From positions 98,772,652-98,836,651 of the forward strand of contig CM065299.1 in NCBI GenBank assembly GCA_032871835.1: a stretch of DNA of 64,000 nt, given 5' to 3'. Shown here piece after piece: positions 47,791-58,379 of the stretch. Origin of the DNA: Dipteronia dyeriana (Eukaryota; Streptophyta; Magnoliopsida; Sapindales; Sapindaceae). The number at the start of each line of letters is the position of its first letter. Positions within the stretch are counted from its first letter, which is position 1. A program made the position numbers and the translations under genes. The notes under the pieces were generated by a model that saw only the letters and a program-made list of their open reading frames with translations, was not told the DNA's origin and searched no databases.

Positions 47791-49362
47791 TATGCCTAAA
47801 CATATCCATAACACATCAGAGTATTTCGGCAGGACTCCATAACATCCATATACAAAATTAAATACATCATTAATATTCATTAAATAAAACAGCCAAACTA
47901 AATAATTCCCTGGTACTCCATTTGTTGTCCATTAGCCTTTTTTACCCTTTGTTGTCCATCCCAATTGTAAACAAAAACTCCAACCTTCCATAATCCACCT
48001 GTGTACACTAAACAAAACAAACAAACAATGAAACAATTACAATCAACAAACTAAAGAACATATGATGAAAAAATGTAGTGGGTTATTCGAACCTGCAAAT
48101 TCGTCTACAAATCTATAGGAGACTTGTATAGTACACTATTGTTATATATCTGGAATGCCATATCTTTTCGAAAGTCACTCATTTCCTTCTGTCCCCACTT
48201 CCAGTTACTCTTCTTAAAGATTGAAGTCTCTGTATACTTACAAATAAAAGCTCCACAACTACATCTGTTAACCTGCTGAGGGATCATTTGGTTGCTAGAC
48301 ACTAAAACAGTGAATATAGCTCCTCGTGGTTTTTCGCTCCTATTTGAAAGAAACCACACTTGTTCATGATACTTGGCAGCAGTCGCCTTAGGGGTATTAG
48401 TTGCTTGAAACGCTCAACTTGAATTGATTTTGTCTTTGCTTTGGTTGGGTCAAATATGGTAATGTGATGGTCAAGTAAATCAACCTTGCATAATATCCAT
48501 TGACCATCTGGTTCTCCAACACAGCAGGGAACACACAACTACATTAAAAAACAACCAACATAAACATTCATTAAACAAACAAAATAGAACCACAACTGTG
48601 TGGGTTGTGTTTGATACAACCACATAAGACAACATTTGAATACCCTAAAAAATAGCACATATTACTCACTTGTGTATACAACCACCACGGTTGTCCCTAT
48701 CCCGGTCTGTTGCCAAAACCATAATCAATCCAATAATTGCGGACATTGAAAACCGAATGCATCAAAAGAAGATTCAGCTTCGTTGTCAGTCTTAAGTATC
48801 TTTTTCCATGCCAAATTCAGTTTTGTCTGCAACAAACGTTAATGATAAGTTGTAAGTTGATGCGAATTACACTCATATTTTTGCCAACTACACATGCATG
48901 TTCTATACTTACATAAAATTCAGAGGAAAGTAGAACTAAGCTATGTCTGTAGTTATCGGGGTCCGATTCCCGCCTTTTTTCCAAGTAGCTCATGTATGCA
49001 TCCACGTGCTGATTCACAAAAACCAATGAATGAATAAAAATCTAGAAAATGTATACAATATATATATAAAATTATACATAACGAATACGTAGACAAACTA
49101 TAAAATCAAAAAAATGTACACTTACGTCAGTGGACAACCACTTCGTAGGATCTTCCAATTCCATAAAAAAGATTTGTCAACGGACTCCTCGTTCCGACGT
49201 TTTGCCTGAAATCAATGTAAACAAAAAAACCTGTTGTAATATTGTTTATTACAAAAGTAAGATGTACAGATGATAGGTTTACAATTACATACCTTGTTGG
49301 TTTAGCTTTCTTCTTGAATTTATCATATTTGCTCTTGTCTTGTTGTAGTTTCTTTGTAGATG

Positions 49363-49618
49363 CTCAGGTCAGGTCAATAAATGGAGACATGCTATAAGCA
49401 TATCAGAGCGTAACTCAGATCGATCGATCCTCCTCCGCTGCGTAGTTGTAACCCATCCTAATATCTCCACTTACCAACCCTGAGCTACCTCTCAGGTCAG
49501 GTCAATAAATGGAGACATGCAATACGCAGATCAGAGCGTAACTCGGATCGATCGATCCTCCTCCGCTGTGTAGTTGTAACCCATCCTAATATCTCCACTT
49601 ACCAACCCTGAGCTACCT
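49363..49618. repeat. 128-bp tandem duplication within the Ulp1 region
   Basis: Two copies (49363-49490 and 49491-49618) starting 'ctcaggtcaggtcaataaat', identical except for a few bases (gctataagcata against gcaatacgcaga, for example). High similarity marks it as recent compared with the rest of the element. Confidence 0.9.
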
Positions 49619-49774
49619 ACCACCTTCTCCGTTGCGGGATCCACCACCTCCTGATCTCTAACAATTGTATGTATCTCCTCCATATCCAAGTTCGGATCTC
49701 TAACAACGGTCACCGGTGCCTACGACACCCAACAATCGTATTCACAAATATCCAAACGAATAATATATAAATAA

Positions 49775-49905
49775 CATATATGCACAAATATATATGTGCA
49801 TATATATGCACATATATGCACAAATATATATATGTGCATATATATATGCACATATATGCACAAATATATATATGTGCATATATATGCACATATATGCACA
49901 AATAC
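49775..49905. repeat. Palindromic TATATGTGCATATA microsatellite-like array
   Basis: Three copies of a 34-45-base unit 'caaatatatatatgtgcata' plus 'tatatgcacatatatgca'. Each unit is itself an inverted repeat (tatgtgcatata against tatatgcacata), so the array can form hairpins. Located in what would be an intron of the Ulp1-like gene. Confidence 0.8.
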
Positions 49906-51699
49906 ACCTGGAAGGTTTGACACCTCCCGTTTTACCATAGAATCCAACACATCTGGAAGTGCCCTCACTGCCTCCAACAATTCGGTTATTCTATCACCAC
50001 CCTAAAGTGTACATTTAAAATATGCACGTGTCTTAGGAAAAATAATAAAAAGATAAAATTAAATTATACCACTATCATTCTAGCCCACTTACTTTAGATC
50101 GAGGCTCTTGTAGGGGTGACATATGGGGATGCGGTAGGAGAGGGGTAGGTGTATATCCTGGTGTATAGTCTACATGAGGGGTAGGTGTATATCCAGGTGT
50201 ATAATCTTCATCCTGATCAAGCCTGGTGACAGGGACTGCTTTTCTTTGCTTCTTCTTCACCGATGTCTTGTTCTTCTTCTTTTGTGCCTTCCTCTTCAAT
50301 GCCCTTTGACTGGTGGCAGCCCCATCATCACCATCACCATCACCATCACCAATAACTCCATCGTTACCATCATCCCCCTCATCCAACAACTCATGCTTTT
50401 CCTTCATTTTCATTTCCACCAAAGATATAAATTACGGACCCTCCATCATATTGTAGTCAACTCCAACCCAATAATCTGCTTGCGCCTCATCATCTGTTGC
50501 CTCCAAAACCTCCTTTACATCAGCCTGTAATAATGTGATAATATTTAGTGGTCTAAAATATTGTACCCAATTTAATAAATAAATAGTGTGTATGCGACTA
50601 ACCCACCTTCTCACTACGAATACTAGCTTCCAAATCTAAAATCGTTTGCACAAAATTCTGCGGCCTCTTATGCATCGTCCAACGCCTCAACCTAGGCAGG
50701 GTGTCTTGTAATCTCATGCCAAACCCATCGATCAAGTTGTCCACAACCTCCATCGCCCATACCTGAAAAGAAACCTTAATAGTTAATATATATTAATGCA
50801 TGCAGCAGCCTCCCTTTTTGTTGATTAATATATATTACTTTATATGTTCCTAATTTTGTTACATATAATTCATTTAAACTTTTTAAAGGTATAGAGACAA
50901 ATAACAGAATAATTATAGGAACTAACCTCAACAGCTCACGGGAAACCGTATAACCGGTACTTGACCTTGCCATACTCTTTCTTTGAGTTTCTTGACCTAA
51001 AACCATGCCTCAAGTAATGCAGCGTCATCTTGAACACATAGTGTCCCCATGCAAAACCATTGAATGCCTCCAAATCATAAACCAAATTAAAAAGCCAAGG
51101 GGTGACTTTTTTATCAAATGATTGACCAAATAATACATTGTTTGTTATCAAGAACAGTGTCATCTTCAACGGATCATCGACCTCCAAGAAGTTGCCCGCT
51201 ACAAATCGATCATACACAGTGGACAACTTCAAATCTTCGGCTTCTTCGTCAGGCCAATATCTTTTATGGATGCCGTTTCATTGGCCACATAAGGAGTGTT
51301 AATAATTTCAGAGATTTTTCCAGACCGTAGGCCGGTCACCAAACAAAATTCTCTCTGTCCAAATCTTGCCTTCTTCCCACCAACCGAAAACCACAACTCG
51401 TTCTCGGATGCACCATCTATCTGAATTTCCCTCAACAATAAGCTATGTACGATCTGAGCAGAGAACAACCAATTTGTAGGGAACTAACCGAATTGCTTGA
51501 AACAACTCACCATAAAATCAGCATGCTTCCCCTCCTTGCGTAGTATGTCCTCTATATTGCTTATGTACTTCAACCGACACTCAACATTGATTAATGCTTT
51601 TTGAGTCCATTTATTCCTTTGAACCTTCAGAAATTGATCATAATCGATGTTCTCCTTCTGTAAAATATAAAAAATGTGGCTTCACTTAAGTGAACTCAC

Positions 51700-52110
51700 A
51701 TATGCACAATTAAACAAACCAGTCATGCACTCATGTCCAATTAAACACACCAGTTCATACCCAATTAAACACACTCATTCACAACAATTAAACACACTAG
51801 TAATAACCAACTAAACACATCAGTCATACCCAATTAAACACACCAATTCATACAACAATTAAACACATCAGTAATAACCAATTACACACACCAGGTCATA
51901 CCCAATTAAACACACCAGGTCATACCCAATTAAACACACTCGTTCACAACAATTAAACACACCCAATCATAACCACTTAAACACACCAATTCATACACAA
52001 TTAAACACATCGGTCATACCCAATTAAACGCACCGGTCATATCCAATTAAACACGACGGTTATATCTAATTAAACACACCGGTTCATACCCAATCTCACA
52101 TCATTAATTA
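51700..52110. repeat. Right AATTAAACACACC array of MULE-2
   Basis: About 16 imperfect copies of 'cccaattaaacacaccagttcata'. It lies inside the right end, upstream of the DUF1985-Ulp1 gene, in the same orientation as the middle array and opposite to the left array. Confidence 0.9.
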
Positions 52111-52739
52111 AACCACAAAAAATGCACAATTTCACATGATTAACACACATCAGTTCACAACAACTCATTGACTGGGCCAATATTTGAAAATTCCTGTTGC
52201 TTCCAAAGTCTATCTCTGTCAATAATTAAACCACAAAAAACGCACATACACAGTCAAAGAAAGAAACAAAAGGCACACTCATTGTCAACACAGCATCTTT
52301 CAAAGAATGAGATATCCAAACAAAAAAAAAACAACTGGGGTCTGGTCATCATCTACTGAGATATACTTATATATACCTATATAATTTTATGTTGTTTGAA
52401 TTTGGACCCACAAATCAAGCTAATTATTTTAACATGCAAAGCTAACACCAGATATAAAAAACACTCAAACACCAGATATGAAATCACGAGTTCAAATAAT
52501 TTTGTTCAAATCCCTGTTCAGACTTCGAAATCATTCACAAGTGAACAAAATCAATTTCTTAAAATCCCTGCTCAAATTTCGAAATCTATTTGACTGAACA
52601 AAATTGATTTGTTAAAATCTCTGTTCAAATTTCGAAAACTATCACAACTTAACAAAATCAATTTGATAATGTATAAATCAAAATCAATTTTGGATTCTAT
52701 CAACCAAAAATACAAAAAAAATTGAAACCCTAAAGTCAA

Positions 52740-53080
52740 ATGTGAAAAGGAGGTGCAAACCGTTGGTGACTGCGCGTCGTTGCTGTCTTGTCCGTCTCCA
52801 CTTCGTCATCGACTCGTTGTCGGTGGCTCTTCATGGTGATCGTCGTCGGCACCGCTGGTCTGTTGAAGTCGTCGGCTCTCGTCGCCACTCATCTGTCGTG
52901 TCTCGTCCTCGCTTCTGGTTTCTCTCATCTGCACGTCGTCGCTGTGTCGATGTCGTCGTCTCGTCATGGTGGTGGTCGTCGTTGCGTTGTCTCTCGCAGG
53001 TCGTCGGGTCGGGTCTGGTCACCGCAACTGGTCGAGGGTCTGGTTTCACACTAACACTAACAATGAACAACACTCAGAAT
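52740..53080. other. GC-rich block near the right end of MULE-2
   Basis: A sharp rise in GC with many CGTCGT and GTCGTC repeats; open frames on both strands (for example plus 52742-53137, minus 53073-52831) encode only Arg/Ser/Thr-rich low-complexity peptides. It lies where the 5' UTR of the Ulp1-like gene would be. A captured host fragment or a CG-rich leader are both possible. Confidence 0.4.
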
Positions 53081-53783
53081 GAATCTCAAGTCTTGGTTTT
53101 GGGGTTTTTATGTTTTCAATTTGTTATATTATTTTAATTCTTAACTAATTGATTTTGAATTTCTTTTGTTTCATTTATTCAGTTTTTTTTTTCAAGTCTT
53201 TATAACAGAAAGGTAATTTTGTCCCAGAAGTGAAAAAATTGATAAAAACAATAAATTTACTAATCTTAGGTAAAAACAATAAACCCACTAAGTTTTTGAT
53301 TACTTTTAAAGTTTTCCCAAAATATTATTACTTTTATTAACTAACTTTACAAACTTTATTGACAAAAAAAAATACCGGAAAGAAGGAATTCTTGCATATT
53401 TAACTGTTTGCTGTAAGAAACTTTTCAATCATTCTTAAGTATGACAATGAAATGACAAAAATACTTTTAACTGAAAATGTATAATATTCTTATTTTTTAA
53501 TCCAAGGAAATTATTAGATCTCAAAGCATGTATATATGTTCAGGAATCTCCACCTATTTCAAGTCATGTTGGATATACTAGGTAAAGTTCTTCACGAGAC
53601 ATTACTTCATTTTCATCTTGAGTCCACACATTCACTGCCTGCAATGATGACCATATAAACAATCAAAAATTAACATAAGTTGATCAACATGCATATAAAT
53701 AAATAAAACTATTAATCTACAAATTAAATAAAATCATTAGTAATGTATACATGTACTTCATCATACTTGGAAATGGTTCGAAG

Positions 53784-54495
53784 TAGAGATGACCATTTTA
53801 CTCCGGGGTCCCGAACCCCCGCTCCCTCATCCACATTTGGGGGAACTTTTTTGGGGAAAAATGGAGAAATTTAAATGGGGTTGGGGATGGAGGGACCCGT
53901 TCCCATCCCCATTTCCCCATTTTCGCCACAAATTCCTTGAAATGGGGATGGGGTTTGGGGTTAGGTGCCCCCATCCTCATTTCCCCATTTCCCCCAAATA
54001 TTATAATATTATATATAAAATATATTAATATATATTTTTATTATATTTTTATTATTTTTATTTTACTAACTATATATACATATGTATAAACTATAACTTA
54101 AATTATACACCAAGCAATCTAACTATATATACATATTGATTTTCTTGTTGAATTACACATCAAACAAGCTCCATATAATTTATTAACATATTTTACTAAC
54201 TATATATACATATTAAACAACTTAACTTTCATTTCAATCTGTATGGAATGTTATTTTGTATTTGAATTTATTGGATTACGAATTTATATGTTTATTTAAT
54301 ATGTAATTTTCACTGATATAGGAAAAATGGGGGAATGAGGGAAATGGGGATGGGGATGGGAGGACCTCGCCCCAAAATTATCCCAACCCTATTTCCTCCA
54401 AATGAGAAAATGGGAGGGATGGGGGACGGTTTGGAAAATGGGATTGGGGATAGGGAGACCTACATCCACTCCCATTTTCCCATTGATCATCCCTA
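53784..54495. mobile_element. hAT-type MITE (712 bp, 8-bp target duplication)
   Basis: Ends TAGAGATGACC and GATCATCCCTA form a short inverted repeat of the hAT type. GTTCGAAG flanks both sides (53776-53783 and 54496-54503). Both ends are rich in 'ggggatgggg' and 'cccattt', while the centre is AT-rich. It sits inside exon 5 of the DUF1517 pseudogene. No transposase. Confidence 0.85.
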
Positions 54496-55039
54496 GTTCG
54501 AAGCACCTTGAAGGCCTCCTATAGATCTTTTTTGGAAGCAATTTTTTGGGAAAGTTGAGTGTTGCTTTACCTTTGGCGGCCACCAAGATTATCACCTGAC
54601 AAAACCAATTTCAGAAAATAAACAACAACAAAAAAACTCAAAATGATGTTATTTTTTCTAAAATTGGTATAAAAAAAAAAGCTAATTAAAATTTGAACTT
54701 ACCACCATATATGTATCTCGTGACATGTTATTATCCTTTTAGCCAGATACGCTTTCGCTTTTTACATTATTTATTAAGCTTTTTACATTATTCAAGTTAA
54801 TAAGAGTCTCTTTATCAAACTTTTCCCGTTCCTCAAGTGAAAGTTTCTTGAAATATTCTTCTGCTTTTTCTATGCTCTCTTTTACTTTCACCTGTAAGAT
54901 TGTCAAATAGGTATATATGTAATAGTAAACTAGAAATATAATAATTATAAATTTATAAACTAAAAATATAAAAATTCAATATAATATTTTTTTTTTAATT
55001 ACAACAACTGCCAGCTTATCACCACAACAATTACGATTA

Positions 55040-55810
55040 GAGTGGTGTTATTGATACACCCACCACTGAACTATTTATACCACACTTTTAAAGTTATTTA
55101 GTATCTTTTTTTTTCCTTTACCAAATTACTTAAATAAACATACAATTTTTATTAAAAAAAAACTTGTACAAACTAAAACTAATAAAACCCTATTTTCCTT
55201 AATTCAAAACATTAATGGTATATATTATTTCAAATCATTGAATGCTTATTATTTTTATTTTTATTTTTTTTCAAATCTCAATATCATGTTTCCCATGTTT
55301 AGTATTTATTGATTTATTACTAATTTTATTTTATTTTCTTTTAGATCTCGATCTCATATTTACCATGTTTAATTATTATTTATTGATTTTATTGTTTCAC
55401 ATGATTGTCATATTTTTCTTCTCAAATTATAGATCCATGTTTGCTACTTTTATTTTCTCGATTTATTTTATTTCAGATTTTTCAAGTATACTATAATTTG
55501 TATCAATTCTTTTATAGATTTTATTTCGTATCTTCCAAAGTTATTTTAATGTTATTTATAAAAAAAAATACAACGATCGGACCAAGAATTACAACCAAGA
55601 AAACATAATCTCTAACAAAACGAAACCACATAAAAACTCCAACTCAATCGCTTAAAAAAAAACCATCAGAAGATTAATATCACATTCACAATCTACCACT
55701 GATAATTGAGCCGATTACACAAAAAAAAATATTGCATATAATAAAGATGATTTTACCATGAAATAAGAAGAAGAAATAAGAAGAAGAAATAAGTCTTACG
55801 AATGGATGTG

Positions 55811-55847
<37 letters not shown>

Positions 55848-56114
55848 AAGATGGTTTTACCGTAAAATAAGAAGAAAAAAATATGTCTTATGAATAGACG
55901 TGAGAAAACTATATATAAAGATTATATATAAATTATGTTTTTATTTTTATTTAAAAAAAATATGGGGTACATTAAGTTTGAAAAATAAGTAAAATGGTAG
56001 TTTTGGAAATAAATAAAAAAATTAATAAAACCATATAATTTTATATAATTAAATCAAAATTTTATAAAATAGAGTATAGATAGTTCGATAGTGGGAGTGC
56101 CAATAGCATCACTC
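55040..56114. mobile_element. PIF/Harbinger-like element, 1.1 kb, non-coding
   Basis: Left end GAGTGGTGTTATTGATACAC and inverted right end GAGTGATGCTATTGGCACTC begin an inverted repeat of about 45 bases (continuing to 'gaactat.tatac'). TTA flanks both sides (55037-55039 and 56115-56117). The inside has long AT-rich stretches and a (TA)n tract at about 55815-55842. No transposase. It lies in the intron between exons 3 and 4 of the DUF1517 pseudogene. Confidence 0.65.
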
Positions 56115-56381
56115 TTACACTTAATTGTTCCGGTATTGAATACGTCACACACAAGTAAGAATACAAAAGTCTAAACCAGTTTGCTACTGTTTTGAATTAA
56201 ATATTAAAAACATAATTTTTATATATAAACTCTACATGTAATGAAATTCTTATTTGCTTTTTTTCAATCAAAATTTTGTTTGTAGATTTAATTCCAATAA
56301 ATTTAAATTTTAGTTTTATATGATAAAAAAAATTGATATTAAAATACGTTTATTTTAGCATTTAATTAAACTATTTTATTA

Positions 56382-56520
56382 AAAGAGTAATGGTAGGTTT
56401 CCCAAATTCTTACTCAAATATGTATATCACATAACCACATAATCTCATAATTTTCAAGATCTTGACACCTCACGTGCTACATACATCTAGGAAAGAATTT
56501 GGGAAGTCTAGCATTACTCT
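56382..56520. mobile_element. Short foldback MITE (about 140 bp)
   Basis: 'aagagtaatggtaggtttcc' followed by 'caaattctt' (56382-56410) is repeated inverted at 56492-56520 with only three or four differences. Together they bracket 80 bases of unique sequence. Target duplication not certain. Confidence 0.65.
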
Positions 56521-56719
56521 TTGTTAAAATCATATATTATCTTATTTAATGGTCTATCGTTAATAGTTCTCGAAATAGAGAGATTTTCTTTATATTTTTC
56601 AATTTAATAGAAAAATGTAAGATTTGAATCCCTATCACAAAAGAAAAGGAGAAATGTACAACATTTTTAATAGTGGTTTTGCATGTTAGTTTTTTATTAT
56701 TAAATTTTTAAATAAAAAA

Positions 56720-57165
56720 TATTTTTTTCCTAAGTCCTCGAATCTCAAACTTTTTTTTTTTTTATTAAAAAAATCTCATACTTTTTAGGGATGAATAATT
56801 TATTTCGTCTAATAGACATCCTATTGAGACAAATAGTTTATTTCGTCCCAATACACATCCTATTGGGATAAAAAAAAATCGTCCCTAAAAGTCTCGCCAT
56901 TTTTTCACTTTCTAGGGATTAAAAAAAAATGTCCCAATAGACATTCTATTGGGATACTTATTTTTCGTCTCTAAAAGTCTCGTTAAGTTTGTCCTCTTCA
57001 GGGACAAATAATTTATTGTGATGAATTTTTTCGTCCCGAAAAGTTTATTCAGGTTTATATTTTTTAAGGACGAATACATTGTTGTGTCCCAATAGACGGT
57101 CTATTGGGATGAATAAAATTCATCCCAAAAACATTTCGTTCTTATAGCTCATTTTTCTTGTAGTG
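56720..57165. mobile_element. Right end of a CACTA element with palindromic subterminal repeats
   Basis: The segment ends TTTTTCTTGTAGTG, the inverse of the CACTACAAGAAAA terminus of plant CACTA elements. Upstream are four or so repeats built on 'cccaatagac.tcctattgggat', each a near-perfect palindrome, with 'cgtccctaaaagtctcg' between them, as usual for CACTA subterminal regions. A matching left CACTA end was not found, so it is a fragment or has a decayed left end. Confidence 0.7.
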
Positions 57166-57654
57166 AATCGGTCCAGAATACTACATACTCTCGCTATTAG
57201 AGAGAAGTTATATATGGACTATAACTCTTACAACCGAAGATAGGGTTGCTTCGACTTTTGAAAGAGTGCTCTCTACACTTTGAGATTTTATAATCAAAGG
57301 TGAGATAAATATTTACAACAGCCAAGGCTTGAACCTCAGTGGTGGAACTTCACCTTGAAGGCCGTTGGTACCGTCACTTGGAAATTTGTTTGTACAAAAA
57401 TTACATACAGCAAATCGAGGGCTATGATAATAATCCGTTCAAGTGATGGATGTTTTTGTGTGAAGAAAATATTATATACTAGCAAATTATAATATTTAAA
57501 AGATGATATTTAACTTACAGAAGAGTTGACAGCAAGCCAACATGATGAATGATCTCTCAAATTTTTTGTTGTCTCTGCGATAGAAATAATAATCAAATGA
57601 GCTACATGGGGCAAACTTTTATATTTGTTTAAATAGGTGCAAAAAAAAAACAAC

Positions 57655-58286
57655 TGTTGTGGAGAAGAAATTGCAATCACACAAATCTAAACACAAATAG
57701 AAAGCAATAATAAAAGAAGACACAAAAGATTTTATGTGTTTCAGCAATTTGCCTACGTCCACGGAGCGCACCGCACTCAATCCACTATATCTCAGAGTTG
57801 ATTACAATCCCTCTGTCTCTCTTTCAGTCTCTCTACAATTGCTCTCTCTCTCTAGCAATTTTCTCACACATTACGCACTTATTTTTTCTGCTTTATTCTT
57901 CTCTCCTTTTTAAGTACAAATAATTGTGGTATTTATATAGGAGCACTAGGGTTAGTCAAAATCCTAATTGGAATTTATTTCCTATTCCAATTGCTTGTGC
58001 ACGCAGGATTTCCAATTTCTCGCGAAACCCGTCACTACTGCGGTCTGGACCGCTGTGTAGGCACATGCCTATGCCGCGGTCCACAACGCGTAACACCTCT
58101 ATGAAACTCCGCTCCACAGACCGAGGTGTGTGCATCTTGTCTGCGAAGCGGTACGCATAGCATGTATCCTCTGTGATTCTTCGTTGTGTGTGCCGCGGTC
58201 TGGGTCACTGTCTCCGCCGCGGTCGCCGCCGCGCCACCTGCCAGACTTGTTTTCTTCACCAGTTTCTGGCTTCACATAACCCAACA
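57655..58286 (-). repeat. 3' LTR of the copia element
   Basis: 632 bases, nearly identical to the 5' LTR; it has an extra 'gccgccgcg'-like segment near 58217-58235 that the other lacks, and a few substitutions. Confidence 0.95.
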
Positions 58287-58379
58287 ATCTCCCACTTGAA
58301 GACTGAAACTCAATAGGCGTTCTCCATTTTTCCTTGATGACTTAGTGGATAAATTACGGTGCGCTCATCTCCCATGTCT

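Larger units (their letters stand above)
48105..51660 (-). pseudogene. DUF1985 plus Ulp1-type (C48) protease gene of MULE-2
   Basis: Reads leftwards in several exons. DUF1985 occupies about 51500-50940 over two frames: QIVHSLLLREIQIDGASENE, LWFSVGGKKARFGQREFCLV, then VYDRFVAGNFLEVDDPLKM and DLEAFNGFAWGHYVFKM. A linker (50530-50075) is acidic, then basic (KRKAQKKKNKTSVKKKQRK, a likely nuclear signal), then has repeats of DYTPGYTPTP. The protease part has MELEDPTKWLSTD (49170), HVDAYMSYLEKRRESDPDNY (49020), DGQWILCKVDLLDHHITIFD (48510-48450) and RCSCGAFICKYTE (48270-48230). The Asp and a candidate Cys are present, but the catalytic His position is Gln (QW instead of HW). A tandem duplication and microsatellite also interrupt the region. 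Such proteases cut SUMO in other contexts; activity here is unlikely. Confidence 0.75.
42354..53318. mobile_element. MULE-2: 11-kb Mutator-like element with complete ends
   Basis: AAAATATTA occurs directly outside both ends (42345-42353 and 53319-53327), a perfect 9-base target duplication as expected for Mutator elements. The ends are imperfect inverted repeats of about 90-120 bases: left GAGGAAATACC..., right (inverted) GGGAAAACTTT.... Both then share 'attgtttttac', 'taaatttattgtttttac' and further blocks. Inside are a transposase gene on the plus strand (44007-46774), a DUF1985-Ulp1 gene on the minus strand (48105-51660), and three arrays of the TGTGTTTAATT motif. Both genes are broken, so it is no longer autonomous. 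Confidence 0.9.
53564..57574 (-). pseudogene. DUF1517 paralogue broken by transposons (exons 3-5)
   Basis: Exon 3 (57574-57519, 56 bases like the intact gene) reads ETTKNLRDHSSCWLAVNSS. Exon 4 (54891-54703) reads VKVKESIEKAEEYFKKLSLE through MSRDTYMV; it has a 21-base internal duplication (NNVKS twice) and one in-frame stop. Exon 5 (54595-53564) starts VIILVAAKGKATLNFP, has another stop, then is cut by a hAT MITE (53784-54495). It resumes as RTISKYDE, and ends AVNVWTQDENEVMSREELYL, a stop coming 6 codons later. A 118-base GT...AG segment (53756-53639) absent from the intact gene also splits exon 5. Exons 1-2 were not found: a copia element and an LTR lie upstream. Clearly non-functional. Confidence 0.8.

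Noticed and set aside
52742..53137. 131-codon open frame in the GC-rich block
   Set aside because: Overlapping long frames occur on both strands and in several phases because of GC bias; peptide is low-complexity Arg/Ser.
57924..58160. Open frames inside the copia LTRs (also at 62507-62743)
   Set aside because: They are duplicated in both LTRs, have no motif, and lie in regulatory sequence.
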